Shown: in pieces, positions 26,745 through 38,000 of the stretch
Numbering within the stretch: the stretch's first letter is position 1
Layout: each line of letters opens with the position of its first letter
Source: Cytophagales bacterium
Lineage (GTDB): Bacteria > Bacteroidota > Bacteroidia > Cytophagales > 172606-1
Reading direction: 5' to 3'
DNA: 40,780 nt
NCBI GenBank assembly: GCA_030448185.1
Contig: JAUJNL010000047.1
Coordinates: 1-40,780, forward strand
Notes under the pieces: generated by a model
Database searches by the model: none
Told to the model about the DNA's origin: nothing
What the model saw: the letters and a program-made list of their open reading frames with translations, nothing else
Position numbers and translations under genes: made by a program

Positions 26745-26807
26745 ATGAAGAAAACGCTACTTAACCCTACTTCTGAATACCTCACTACAGCGCCTGTCAC
26801 ACGATAA
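26745..26807 (+). CDS. Possible 20-codon leader ORF upstream of susC
   Basis: Inside the long leader an ATG opens MKKTLLNPTSEYLTTAPVTR followed by TAA. The start is preceded by an A-rich stretch (AATCAAAAAAACAATTAAACG), a favourable context in Bacteroidota, and ends 65 nt before the SusC start. It could be a translated leader peptide, a relic of an earlier start, or chance. No homologue is known to me. Confidence 0.3.
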   Translation: MKKTLLNPTSEYLTTAPVTR

Positions 26808-26872
26808 CGTACCGTGCTTTTTATTCTCCACCACAAAATCCCCTTACCTATTCTCTATCATTTACTACTCCT

Positions 26873-29800
26873 ATGAAAAATCCTTCCACAATGAATTCAG
26901 CCTCGGTCTGGCGTATGACAGGGGCAATGGTTATAGCAACGCTGCTATGGCTGTCGGCATTACAGCCGGTCTGGGCGCAGGGCCGGGCTGTAACCGGAAA
27001 AGTAACTGCTCAAGACGATGGTTCCGCCTTACCCGGGGTAACTGTGCTGGTGAAGGGAACTACCACGGGTACGGCTACCGGAACTGATGGGAGCTACAGT
27101 ATTAATGTGCCTGGTGACAATGCTGTATTGGTATTCAGCTTTATCGGATACACTTCTCAGGAGATAGCCGTTGGTAACCGTGCATCTATTGATGTAAAAT
27201 TGGCTTCTGATGTTAAGGCATTGAATGAAGTAGTGGTAATCGGGTATGGGACTCAGCAAAAAAAGGATGCGACTGGTGCAGTGGTTGCTTTAAGCTCCGA
27301 GGATTTTAACAAAGGGGTAATTGCTTCTCCGGAACAATTACTGCAAGGACGTGCATCTGGCGTACAAATCACCCCAGCCAGCGGAGAGCCAGGAGCGGGA
27401 ATCAACATTCGCGTTCGGGGTACTACTTCGGTGAGAAGTGGAAACAATCCGCTTTTTGTGGTAGATGGTGTACCGCTGGATGGAGGCAATACTTCTGACG
27501 GCGGCCGGGATTATGGCGCTGGTTCCCAATCGGCAAGAAATCCGCTTAACTTCCTGAATCCCGAAGATATTGAGAGCATTTCCATATTAAAAGATGCTTC
27601 AGCTGCTGCTATCTATGGTTCCCGGGCAGCTAATGGAGTTGTTATCATTACAACCAAAAAAGGTAAATCTGGTCAGCAAAGCCTGAATTTTTCTGCCAGT
27701 GGCAGTATGGCTACGATCCTGAAGAAATATGACGTGTTAACTGCCGACGAGTTTATTCCGGCATTAGCGGGAGCCGGCGGGGATCCAACTGCAGCGGCTG
27801 TAAACGGAGGATCAAGTACCGATTGGCAGGATGAAATCTTCCGCACTGCTTATTCTCAGATCTACAATCTTAATTATGGTGGTGGCAATGATAATACCCG
27901 GTACTTCTTCTCACTGGGGTATCAGGATCAGCAAGGTATTTTGAGAAAGTCAGGGTTGAAGCGTACTACCGGCCGAGTGAATGCCAGTCACGATTTATTC
28001 GAGGATCGAGTGGTATTAGACTTGAATCTTACTACTTCCGGTATTAAAGATGCTTTTGCACCTACTGGTGAAAATGCCGGGTACCAGGGAAATCTTTTAG
28101 GAGCAGCCTTGCAGACCAATCCAACCTACCCCGTATACGATGAGCAAGGCCGGTATTTCACCCCAAACGGATATGATGATCAGGGCAGGCCAAGAGGAGA
28201 ATTCAGGAATCCGAAGGCCATGCTAAACAACGGAGTAGACCTCGGGGACACCTACCGGACGCAAGGTAATATAGCCGCGACCTGGAAATTCCTGAATGGG
28301 TGGTCCTATAAACTCAACTTTGGTATTGACGTTTCCAATGCCGAAAGAAGAACCGATCTTTTCCGGAATACGCCAGGTTTCCTGGGAAACAACCAGGATG
28401 GATTTGCCGCCATTCAGAACCGGAATAAGCAAATGCAGCTAATCGAACACACCTTGACTTACAACCGGAAAATAGGGTGGGTACGTTGGATGCTTTGGCT
28501 GGTTTTTCTTACCAGAAATTTCAGGAGCGGTATAGTTATATTCAAGCCAACTTCTTCCTGCCTGAAGCCGATGCATTCTTTCCCTATACCAATAATATTG
28601 GCTTTGTAAACAACCTCGGTATAAGGAATCCTTCTACTGGTGTACTTACTCCATACGAGGCTTATGCTGGTGAATCTAACGCAACTAAAAAGTGAACTAC
28701 AATCCTTCTTCGGGCGGTTGAACTATAATATAGCAGATAAATATCTTTTGACAGCTACTTATCGTCTGGATGGCTCTTCCAAATTTGGCACTAATAACAA
28801 GTATGCCGGTTTTCCCTCCCTGGCGTTTGCCTGGCGGCTTTCTAATGAAGGCTTTATGCCCCAAGGCGTATTTGATGACTTAAAGATAAGAACCAACTGG
28901 GGGTTACGGGTAATCAGGAGTTTCCGGCCAACCGGACGCAGGCCATCCGCAACCCTGATCCCAATGGCGCTGCTTCACCTGCGGCAATTAATGCAAACGA
29001 TAATTTTGCGGTGGGAATCTACTACCCAATGGGGTGTCGGACTTGATTTGCGGTATTAGGAGGTCGTTTGTCGGGTACGGTTGACTACTTCAATAAAAAT
29101 ACGAAGGACCTTCTTTTGAAGCGATTCAGGCACAGCCCGGCTGCAGCACCCCGTCGTTGGATCAACTTTCCGGGCAATGTTATTAACTCCGGAGTTGAGT
29201 TTGCTGTGAGCTACGATGTGTTTCGCGAGAGGAAACTGGGCTGGAATGTAGCCTATAACATGACTTTCTTGCGAAATGAAGTGCAAAAACTTCAATGGAT
29301 TTTATGTAACCGGGGCTATCAGCGGACAAGGGCTATCTGGTGCTTACGCAGCGGATTACAAGTGGCAGACCCCTATACTCCTTCTACTTACCTACCTTTG
29401 CCGGGTTTGATGAACAAGGATTTGGTATTTATACCGATCCTGCTCAATCTGGAGTACGTAGGAAGTCAATTCCCAATTTTAATTTTGGTTTAACCAATAG
29501 TTTTACTTACGGTAATTGGAATTTGAGTGTATTTTTTACCGGAGCTACCGGTTTTTATGTATACAACAATACAACGAATGCTTTATTTACCAAGGAAGCT
29601 TGCGAAATGGACGAAAATGTAACCAAGGAAGTAGCCGTAGTCCCGAAAACCCCGTGAATCCGGCGGTTGTCTCTACAGTTCCTGGAGAAGGGCGATTTTA
29701 TTCGCCTCTCAAATGCTAACTTAGGCTATAACTTTAAGTTGCCTGCACTGGCAGGTTCGTTAAAAACCTGCGTCTTTCTCTGACCGGGCAGAATCTGCTT

Positions 29801-29936
29801 CTGTTTACCAACCTCAGGGTTGATCCGGAAGTGAATACCAACAAAGCCAAGTAATGATGTTCCTTCGCTGAATATAGATTACGCTTCTTTCCCAACGGCA
29901 AGAACGTTTACAGTAGGGGTTAGCGCCGGATTTTAA
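26873..29936 (+). pseudogene. SusC/RagA-type TonB-linked outer-membrane transporter, frameshifted
   Basis: About 1,020 codons. The first ~540 read cleanly: a signal peptide, a carboxypeptidase-regulatory domain (VTGKVTAQDDGSALPGVTVL), the SusC TonB-box region NEVVVIGYGTQQ, and a plug with IRVRGTTSVRSGNNPLFVVD, ILKDASAAAIYGSRAANGVV and IITTKKGKSG. From about 28485 to the stop at 29934-29936 (VSAGF) the barrel is spread over all three frames. Fragments include LDALAGFSYQKFQERYSY, LTATYRLDGSSKFG, GTVDYFNKNTKDLLLK, SIPNFNFGLTNSFTYGNW and LSLTGQNLLLFTN; at least seven indels are involved. SusC forms the import channel for a glycan or other polymer fragment captured by SusD. As written the barrel cannot form, although SusD 45 bp downstream is intact. 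Confidence 0.85.
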
Positions 29937-29981
29937 TTAATAAAAAGATCTTTATCTAGTAGATAAATAATATTTAGTCCA

Positions 29982-31517
29982 ATGGAAAAAATGAAAAATA
30001 TACTTTCATACTTCATTCTTGGAGCAGTAATGCTGGGAGTGATCAGTAGTTGTACCGACCTGGAAGATGAGGTAATAGACCGGCCTGTAGGGATACCGGA
30101 AGGGGGATCAAGTGCATCCCTGAACAGCGTTTACTCACAACTGAATGCATTGACCGATCAGGCAAATACCTATGCCCTGGAAGAGCACTCTTCCGACGAA
30201 ATGATGGGACCCACCCGGGGAACTGATTGGGACGACTTTGGTACCTGGCGGAGGTTACACCAACATACCTGGGATGCTTCTCACAATCAGGTTACCGATA
30301 CTTGGGATATTCTAAATATCGGCGTATTCAGAGCCACAGAAGTAATTTCCGCTTCTACTGGTAATACTAATACAGTTGCGCAGGCCCGTTTTCTAAGGGC
30401 GTTCTTTATGTTTTACATTGTTGACCTGTACGGGCAGGTTCCTATTAGGGAAGCGACCGAAAGCTTTGACATAGTCCCAAGAGTCTTAAGCCGGACTGAA
30501 GCAACGGCTTATATTATTGATGATCTCAACTTCGCGGTTGCAAACTTGGGATCTGATTCTCCGGGACGAGCTACCAAGGAAGCTGCTCAGTTCCTGCTAG
30601 CCAAAGTCTACTTAAACCGGGCGGTGTATACGCAAAATCCGCAGCAACCCGCTGGACCATTTACCTTTTCCCCGGCAGATATGAACAATGTGATTGCGAA
30701 CTGTGATGCAATAATTAACTCTGGCAAATTCAGTTTAGAACCCAAAGGAGAGTATTTCGATAATTTCCACTGGGAAAACAGCACCAGGTCGAAGGAGCTA
30801 ATTTTTGTGATTGAAAATACCAGCGGGTCACCCGTCGGCAATGTACAGAACCGTTATCGGATGACGATGCACTACAATCAGAATCCAGACGGGTGGAATG
30901 GCTTTACCACCCTGGCTGATTTCTACAACAGCTTCGAAGCACAGGATGAAAGGCGGGGCGGGCCTTATCCAGGGGTAACGGATCAGCTTGGCTATAATGC
31001 TGGATTTTTGGTAGGACAACAATTCGGGCCGGGCAATGTGCCATTAAAAACCCGTGGCGGTAATCCTTTGATTTTCACACCTAATCTGAACTTACTTTAT
31101 TCGGATGAATCAGTGGGTATCCGGGTAATTAAATATTTGCCGGAGCCCGGTAATTTTAATAACCAAGGAACTGATTATGTATTTTTCCGCTACGCCGATG
31201 TATTATTGATGAAGGCTGAAGCAGCGTTGAGAGGCGGGACAGGTGGTAGTGCAGTTGGACTTACGCTGGTCAATCAACTGAAAGCAGCCCGTGGGGCAGC
31301 TCCTTTGGCAGCTTTGAATGAAACTGCCTTACTTGCCGAAAGAGGCCGCGAATTGTACTGGGAAGGCTGGCGAAGAAATGATATGATTCGGTTTAATACT
31401 TTCCTGAATCCAATGGATCAAAAACCGCAGCCAACCCCTGATTACAGAGTTGTCTATCCGATCCCGCAAAGGGCACTGGACACCAACCCGAATTTGAAGC
31501 AAAATTTTGGATACTAA
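29982..31517 (+). CDS. SusD/RagB-type nutrient-binding lipoprotein
   Basis: The 511-residue protein has a lipoprotein signal (AVMLGVISSCTDLED, Cys at about residue 24). The SusD tetratricopeptide-like core follows, with RATEVISASTGN, AQARFLRAFFMFYIVDLYGQ, LLAKVYLNRAVY and, at the C-terminus, FRYADVLLMKAEAALRGG, ERGRELYWEGWRRNDMIRF and YPIPQRALDTNPNLKQNFGY. These are standard SusD landmarks. It sits on the outer surface and delivers ligand to the SusC channel. The ligand cannot be told from sequence. It follows susC by 45 bp and ends in a strong hairpin terminator. Confidence 0.95.
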   Translation: MEKMKNILSYFILGAVMLGVISSCTDLEDEVIDRPVGIPEGGSSASLNSVYSQLNALTDQANTYALEEHSSDEMMGPTRGTDWDDFGTWRRLHQHTWDASHNQVTDTWDILNIGVFRATEVISASTGNTNTVAQARFLRAFFMFYIVDLYGQVPIREATESFDIVPRVLSRTEATAYIIDDLNFAVANLGSDSPGRATKEAAQFLLAKVYLNRAVYTQNPQQPAGPFTFSPADMNNVIANCDAIINSGKFSLEPKGEYFDNFHWENSTRSKELIFVIENTSGSPVGNVQNRYRMTMHYNQNPDGWNGFTTLADFYNSFEAQDERRGGPYPGVTDQLGYNAGFLVGQQFGPGNVPLKTRGGNPLIFTPNLNLLYSDESVGIRVIKYLPEPGNFNNQGTDYVFFRYADVLLMKAEAALRGGTGGSAVGLTLVNQLKAARGAAPLAALNETALLAERGRELYWEGWRRNDMIRFNTFLNPMDQKPQPTPDYRVVYPIPQRALDTNPNLKQNFGY

Positions 31518-31545
31518 ACGTAAACATTTGCCCATTATATTGACT

Positions 31546-31578
31546 GTAAAACAGCAACCAGCAGGGTTGCTGTTTTAC
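31546..31578 (+). terminator. Intrinsic terminator after susD
   Basis: GTAAAACAGCAACC and GGTTGCTGTTTTAC form a perfect 14-bp stem with a 5-nt loop, 28 bp after the SusD stop. The VCBS genes that follow probably need their own promoter or readthrough. Confidence 0.92.
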
Positions 31579-31636
31579 TTATCAGGTAATTTTAAGTATT
31601 CATTTTCCTGCATCTCTTTAAGGGGTAATTTTAATA

Positions 31637-34600
31637 ATGAAGCAATTTTGTTATTTGACCTTGTTTTTTTCCCTGTTGCTTCTTTCGTGCCGGCAAAAAA
31701 AAGAAACCTTATTTGAATCACTTAGCCCGTCGGCAACCGGTGTCACTTTTTCCAATCGTTTGCAGGAAACCGAAGAAGCCAACATCCTTACCTACGAGTA
31801 CTTTTATAACGGCGGCGGCGTGGCAGCTGGGGATCTTAACAATGACGGCCTGACCGACCTGTTTTTTACCGGCAACCAGGTAGATAATAAGCTTTACCTG
31901 AATAAAGGAGCATTAAAATTTGAGGATGTTTCCGTTCAGGCCGGTATTACGGGCCGGAAAGACGCCTGGAAAACGGGAGTAAGCCTGGTAGACATCAACG
32001 CCGATGGCTGGCTGGACATTTACATTTGCTATTCCGGGCCTTATACTCCTGAACAGCGCAAAAATCAACTTTTCATCAATACAACGCCGTTATTGGCTAA
32101 CTCCTCCCCCTCTCAAAAGGAGAGGGGGTCGGGGGGTGAGGTTTCCTTCGCCGAAAGAGCGGAGCAATACGGCTTAGCCGATGCTGGTTACGCTACGCAG
32201 GCTGCCTTTTTTGACTACGATGGTGACGATGACTTAGATGCCTTTATCCTTAATCATAACCTGCGCGGCTATCAGCGGCAGGAAGCTCATGCGATGCGCA
32301 CGTCCAGAGATGAGTTTGCCGGCGACAAGCTCCTCCGAAATGATCAAGGTAAGTTCACGCAAGTAAGCCAATCCGCTGGCATCAAAAGCAATCCGTTGGG
32401 CTTTGGACTGGGCCTGGCCGTAGCTGATATAAACGGAGATAACAAACCGGATATTTATGTTGGCAATGACTACGTGGAAGACGATTACCTGTACATCAAT
32501 CACGGAAACGGCACGTTTACGGATGGGCTAAGGCATAAGCTTGGGCATACTTCCCGGTTTACGATGGGCACTGACATTGCCGATGTGAACAATGATACGC
32601 AGCCTGATATTTTTACCCTGGATATGCTCCCTGAGGATAATGCCCGTCAGAAATTACTGGCGTTTCCCGATAACTGGAACACCTACCAGTCTACTCTGAA
32701 TAATGGCTTCTGGCACCAGAATATGCGCAATATGCTGCATCTGAATAATGCTGATGGTTCTTTCAGCGAAGCAGGCCAGTTACTGGGAGTTTCTAATACG
32801 GATTGGAGCTGGGCTGCCCTGTTCGCGGATTTTGATAATGATGGCTGGAAAGACCTTTTTGTGAGTAATGGCGAACTGCGTGACCTTACCAACTCCGACT
32901 TTATTAAATACGCCGAGGAAGAAGAGCTGAAAAAAGCTGCCGGAAAGGGGGCCCAAGCATTTCTGGAGCAGATTAAAAAAATGCCTTCCTCAGAAACCCG
33001 GAATTATATTTTTAAGAATCACCAGGGGCAGCGGTTTGAAAACAAGCAGGCAGCCTGGGGATTTGATATGCCCACTATTGCCAACGGTGCTGTAGTTGCT
33101 GACCTCGACAATGACGGTGACTTAGAAATCATTACCAATACCAACAACGAGGTGGCCCGCATCTATAAGAATAACAGCCGTGAGTTAGCCGCTGATAAAC
33201 AGCAAGTAAAGGAAAACAATGCGACATCTTATTTGAGAGTCAGGTTGAAAGGCTCTCCCGGTAATCCTTTCGGGGTAGGGGCTAAAGTGTGGGTAACCGG
33301 AAGAGCCTTGACTCAGTACCAGGAGTTTTCACCGGTCCGCGGGTTTCAATCGAGTATGTATGATGCACTACATTTTGGTTTAGGATCTGTTGATTCGGAG
33401 CGGCTTACGGTAAAGGTAGTATGGCAGGACGGGAAAGGGCAAGTGCTGCAAAATGTTAAGCCTAATCAAACTGTTACGGTTCAATACGCTCAGGCAGGAT
33501 CATCTCAGACGGAGCCTAAGATGCATACTGCTCTTTTCCAGGAGGCCGACAGTCTAAATGGCTTCCGGCACCGGGAGAACAATAGCAACGACTTTAGCCG
33601 GCAACTGTTATTGCCTTATATGTACTCCTACACCGGGGCCCGTATGGCCAAAGGTGATATCAACGGAGATGGCTTTGCTGACCTGTATGTAGGTGGTGCC
33701 CGGAATCAGGCAGGAGCCATGTACCTGCAAAAACCAGGGAACCAGTTCATTCCATTATTGGCCGGCAGCGAAGCTTTAGAAGCTGATTCTGCCTATGAAG
33801 ACAGAGACGCCGTATTTTTTGATGCGGATGGTGATCAGGACTTGGACCTATACGTGGTCAGTGGGGATTATGGCCTGACGCGGAATCATCCATACCAGCA
33901 GGATCGCTTGTATATCAATGACGGCAAAGGACGTTTTTCCCGCAACAAGACAGCATTGCCCGAGGAGATTTTCAATGGCAGCTGTGTGGAGGTATTGGAT
34001 ATTGAAAATGACGGAGACTTCGATTTGTTCGTGGGCGGATTTGTGGTGCCAGGCTTCTATCCGGCTGTAGAACCAAGCATTGTATTAGTCAATGACGGCA
34101 TGGGAAATTTTACCCGTAGTGCTTCGTTTTTCCTGGGGATGGTAAGTGATGCCGCCGTAGTAGATGTGGATCAAAATGGTTTTCCCGATATTATAGCCGT
34201 AGGCGAATGGATGAAACCAACTGTCTTACTTAACCAAAAAGGCCAATTTTCGCTCAACCCCGAAGGGCTCGACGGAGTCGATCACTCATTCACGCAATCA
34301 CTTAATCACTCCTCCGGCTGGTGGAACCGGATTGCAGCGGAAGACCTGGACGGAGATGGCGACCTCGATTTTGTGTTGGGGAACCTGGGCCTGAACTGTC
34401 AAATGAAAGCTTCCGGTACCGCGCCGATCACCCTGGTGGCGGCTGATTTTGACCAGAACGGCACTTTTGACCCTATCATGAGTTACTACATTAATGGCGT
34501 CTCGTACCCGGCTTTGGGGCGTGATGAGGCTTTGGAGCAAATCGTGAGCCTGCGTAAAAAGTTCACGAATTACCAATCCTTCAGTCAAGCCGCACTGGAA

Positions 34601-35035
34601 GACTTTTTTACCAAAGAACAGCTTCAATCGGCCCTGCATCAACGAATTGATTTTACGGAAACGGTGTTACTGGAAAATACGGGAAAGGCTTTTGTAATGC
34701 ATCGTTTACCCATTCAGGCACAGTACAGTCCGGTTCATGCCATTGCCATTAACGATTATACGGGTGATGGCCAGAAGGACATTCTCTTATGCGGTAACAA
34801 TTCGACGTACCGCTTGCGGATCGGCCGGATGGATGCCAATAATGGAGTTCTATTGGCAGGCAAGGGTAAATTGACGTACGAATACGTTCCGCAGATACAA
34901 TCCGGTTTTCAGCTACGGGGAGACGTGAAGGATATCCAGCAAATGAATGATAACACCCTCCTGTTCTTTACGAATGACGGACCGGTAAAAATGTACCATA
35001 AAAACGGGCAGCGTAAACAGCCTCACATTCAGTGA
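31637..35035 (+). CDS. FG-GAP/VCBS-ASPIC (UnbV) repeat lipoprotein, copy 1
   Basis: The 1,132-residue protein starts with a lipobox signal (FFSLLLLSCRQKKE). At least thirteen FG-GAP/VCBS calcium-type motifs follow in two sets, for example GDLNNDGLTDLFFTGN, VDINADGWLDIYI, ADFDNDGWKDLFVSNG and ADLDNDGDLEIITNT before about residue 510, then GDINGDGFADLYVGGA, LDIENDGDFDLFVGG and EDLDGDGDLDFVLGN after about 670. An ASPIC/UnbV domain (LRVRLKGSPGNPFGVGAKVW) lies at about 531-617 between the two propellers. Such proteins are common next to SusC/SusD in Cytophagales, presumably as surface binding proteins; no reaction is known. The frame is intact, but a C-rich palindromic repeat is translated at about residues 156-169, and an unusual Ser/His/Asn-rich insert precedes SSGWWN at about 887. 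Confidence 0.93.
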   Translation: MKQFCYLTLFFSLLLLSCRQKKETLFESLSPSATGVTFSNRLQETEEANILTYEYFYNGGGVAAGDLNNDGLTDLFFTGNQVDNKLYLNKGALKFEDVSVQAGITGRKDAWKTGVSLVDINADGWLDIYICYSGPYTPEQRKNQLFINTTPLLANSSPSQKERGSGGEVSFAERAEQYGLADAGYATQAAFFDYDGDDDLDAFILNHNLRGYQRQEAHAMRTSRDEFAGDKLLRNDQGKFTQVSQSAGIKSNPLGFGLGLAVADINGDNKPDIYVGNDYVEDDYLYINHGNGTFTDGLRHKLGHTSRFTMGTDIADVNNDTQPDIFTLDMLPEDNARQKLLAFPDNWNTYQSTLNNGFWHQNMRNMLHLNNADGSFSEAGQLLGVSNTDWSWAALFADFDNDGWKDLFVSNGELRDLTNSDFIKYAEEEELKKAAGKGAQAFLEQIKKMPSSETRNYIFKNHQGQRFENKQAAWGFDMPTIANGAVVADLDNDGDLEIITNTNNEVARIYKNNSRELAADKQQVKENNATSYLRVRLKGSPGNPFGVGAKVWVTGRALTQYQEFSPVRGFQSSMYDALHFGLGSVDSERLTVKVVWQDGKGQVLQNVKPNQTVTVQYAQAGSSQTEPKMHTALFQEADSLNGFRHRENNSNDFSRQLLLPYMYSYTGARMAKGDINGDGFADLYVGGARNQAGAMYLQKPGNQFIPLLAGSEALEADSAYEDRDAVFFDADGDQDLDLYVVSGDYGLTRNHPYQQDRLYINDGKGRFSRNKTALPEEIFNGSCVEVLDIENDGDFDLFVGGFVVPGFYPAVEPSIVLVNDGMGNFTRSASFFLGMVSDAAVVDVDQNGFPDIIAVGEWMKPTVLLNQKGQFSLNPEGLDGVDHSFTQSLNHSSGWWNRIAAEDLDGDGDLDFVLGNLGLNCQMKASGTAPITLVAADFDQNGTFDPIMSYYINGVSYPALGRDEALEQIVSLRKKFTNYQSFSQAALEDFFTKEQLQSALHQRIDFTETVLLENTGKAFVMHRLPIQAQYSPVHAIAINDYTGDGQKDILLCGNNSTYRLRIGRMDANNGVLLAGKGKLTYEYVPQIQSGFQLRGDVKDIQQMNDNTLLFFTNDGPVKMYHKNGQRKQPHIQ
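32101..32141 (+). repeat. C/G-rich palindromic repeat inside a coding region
   Basis: CCCCCTCTC (32106-32114) and GAGAGGGGG (32120-32128) form a perfect 9-bp stem, followed by TCGGGGGGTGAGG. This matches the intergenic CCTCTCC..GGAGAGG..GGTGAGG repeat I know from many bacterial genomes. Here it is in frame and reads SSPSQKERGSGGEV, in a loop where the paralogues have NNGDGTF or NGKGPDGTVTF. Confidence 0.85.
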
Positions 35036-35062
35036 GTTGTCTTTCTGCAATGAATTAAGCTA

Positions 35063-35070
35063 TAATTTCG
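35063..35070 (+). promoter_or_regulatory. Weak -7-like promoter box
   Basis: TAATTTCG is one base from TAnnTTTG and lies 30 bp before the ATG of VCBS copy 2, in the 64-bp gap after copy 1. A TTG at 35037-35039 is 23 bp upstream. This is suggestive only. Confidence 0.25.
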
Positions 35071-35099
35071 CGATCTCTTTTGAGAAATAACATACGAGT

Positions 35100-38000
35100 A
35101 TGAAGAAGTGCTTTCGTAGGTATACAAAATATATAATGATTCTGCTGCCGGTACTCTGGTGGAGCTGTAGCAAGCAAGACCGGGAAGACACGGCCACCCA
35201 AGAGACCTTATTTCAGAGCCTGTCGGCCGATAGTACCCACATTGTCTTTACCAATAAAGTAGCGGATTCGCAGGACTTTAATATTTTTAACTACCGTAAC
35301 TTTTACAACGGCGCAGGGGTAGCCATTGGCGATGTGGACAATGACGGCTTGGCAGATGTATTCCTGACGTCCAATATGGAAGATAATAAGCTGTACCTGA
35401 ACAAGGGTAACTGGAAATTTGAAGACATTACTGCCAAGGCTGGGGTGGCCGGCAAACGGGCCTGGAGTACCGGAGTGACCTTTGCCGATGTAAACGGGGA
35501 TGGCTGGCAGGATATCTACGTGTGCAATGCAGGCATCCGCAAGGGCGATGACCGCAGCAATGAACTGTTTATCAGCAATGGCAAAGGGCCGGACGGCACC
35601 GTTACTTTTACCGAAAAAGCGGAGGCATATGGCCTGGCGGATAAGGGGTTTTCTACCCACGCCGCTTTTCTGGACTACGACCGGGACGGCGACCTGGATA
35701 TGTACCTGCTTAACAACAGCTTCGTTCCCGTAAACCGCTTGCAGGACGTAAATATACGAAACCAGCGGGATTACGAAGGCGGACATAAGCTCTTCCGGAA
35801 TGACGCAAGTCCTTCTTCTGATACTCCTAAGCACGAGAGTGCGAAAGGAGCGAACGAAGTTCCGGGATTTAGGGTGGGGTTCACGGATGTAAGCGAACAG
35901 GCGGGCATTTACGGCAGTATGATTGGGTTTGGTTTAGGCATCACCATCGGCGACGTTAACAACGACAACTGGCTGGATATTTACATCTCCAACGACTTCT
36001 ACGAAAGAGATTACCTGTACATCAATAATAAAAACGGAACCTTCACCGAATCTATTAAGGAATGGATGAATCATTTGAGCCTCTCCTCGATGGGGGCCGA
36101 CATTGCCGACATTAACAACGATGGCAATCTGGATATTTTTGTCACCGATATGCTTCCCGGCAATGATGTCCGGCTGAAGCAGACCACTACCTTCGAAGAC
36201 TATAACCGGCAACAGTTATTACCGATTTCCTACCAGTTTACCCCAACATGCTGCACCTCAACAACGGCGCCGGGCGGATGGGAAAGGTACTTTCAGCGAA
36301 GTGGGTATGCTGGCCAATGTACATGCCACCGATTGGAGCTGGGGAGCCTTGCTGTTTGACATGGACAACGACGGACTAAAGACATTTTCGTAGCCAATGG
36401 AATCAACAAAGATTTGACCGATCAGGATGCCCTCAATCAGTTTTCTAATGAGGAAACCGTCCGGCGGTTTCGCCGGACGCAAGGAGGCAATTTCAAATTG
36501 CTGGTGGATGTAATGCGAGTCTACGCCCATTCGGAGTATACTTTTAAAAATACGGGCAACCTGAAATTTGAAAGTACGCCTCCCAATGGGGATTAGCCGA
36601 GCCCAGCTTCTCCAACGGTTCGGCCTATGGCGACCTGGATAATGACGGCGACCTGGACCTGGTGGTTAACAATGTGAACATGCATACGTTTGTGTACCGC
36701 AACCGGGCTTCGAAAGGTTGGGCCATCACTACCTGCGGGTAAAACTGAAAGGCACCGGGCAAAATTTAAATGGTATCGGAGCCAAAGTATACGTGCATCA
36801 GCGGGATAAAACCCTCTATCTGCAGCAAATGCCCAACCGGGGCTTTCAATCCTCCGTAGACCTGACGCTGGTATTCGGCTTGGGAAAAAACGCGGCCATT
36901 GATTCGGTATCGGTCATTTGGCCGGATGATCCGAATGCAGGTAATAGAAGCGGTAAAAGCTGATTCGGGCTTATACTCCATTACAAGGAGGCCAACCGAA
37001 CCTTTACCCGCCGAAAGCAGCTAGATCCAATGCGGTTTTTGCGGATGTAACCAGGCAAGTCAAACTGGATTACCGCCACACCGAAAGCAATTTTGTGGAT
37101 TATTACCGGGATGGGCTGCTCAAGCAAATGCTTTCTACCCAGGGTCCGGCCCTGGCCACCGGCGACGTAAACGGTGATGGATGGGAAGATGCGTACCTGG
37201 GAGGAGCCGCTGCCGGAAGCTATTTTTGCAGCAAGCCAACGGTACTTTTGCGGACCGTTGGCCAGCGGCTTTTAAACAGGACTCGGTGTATGAGGATGTA
37301 GATGCCACTTTCTTTGATGCCGATGGCGACCTGGACCTGGACCTCTACGTAGTGACTGGCAGCAATGAGTTCACCCCGGGAGCCCCGGAACTGGCCGACC
37401 GATTATATCAACAGATGGGAAAGGCAACTTTGTCCGCGATACGCAACTGCCCAATATCACCGAAAATGGTTCCTGCGTGGCCGCCGCTGATTTTGACCCT
37501 GGACGGAGATGTAGATTTATTCATTGGCGGCCGAATGATTCCCGGCCAGTACGGCTACGACCCGCCCAGCCAGTTGTACGTCAATGACGGAACGGGCAAG
37601 TTTAAAAATTATACCAAGCGTTACCTGCCTAAAAGTGAATTGGGATGATCACCGATGCGGTTTGGTCGGATGTGGATGGCGACAAGTATCCGGAGCTTAT
37701 TCTGGTCGGTGACTGGATGCCCATTACCATTCTCCAAAATCAAAGGGGCAAACTATCATTCAATCCTTCATTCGCAATCCCTCAGTAATTCCGCCGGTTG
37801 GTGGAATGTCATCAAACCTGCTGATTTAGACAATGATGGGGATATAGACTTTGTCGTGGGGAACTTAGGAAGCAACTCACGGATTACCGCCAGTAAAGAC
37901 CGGCCAGCCCAGTTATACGTGGGTGATTTTGAGAATAATGGAACGGTAGAACAGGTAATTTCTTGTTACACCGAAGATGGTAAAGCCTACCCGATGGTAT

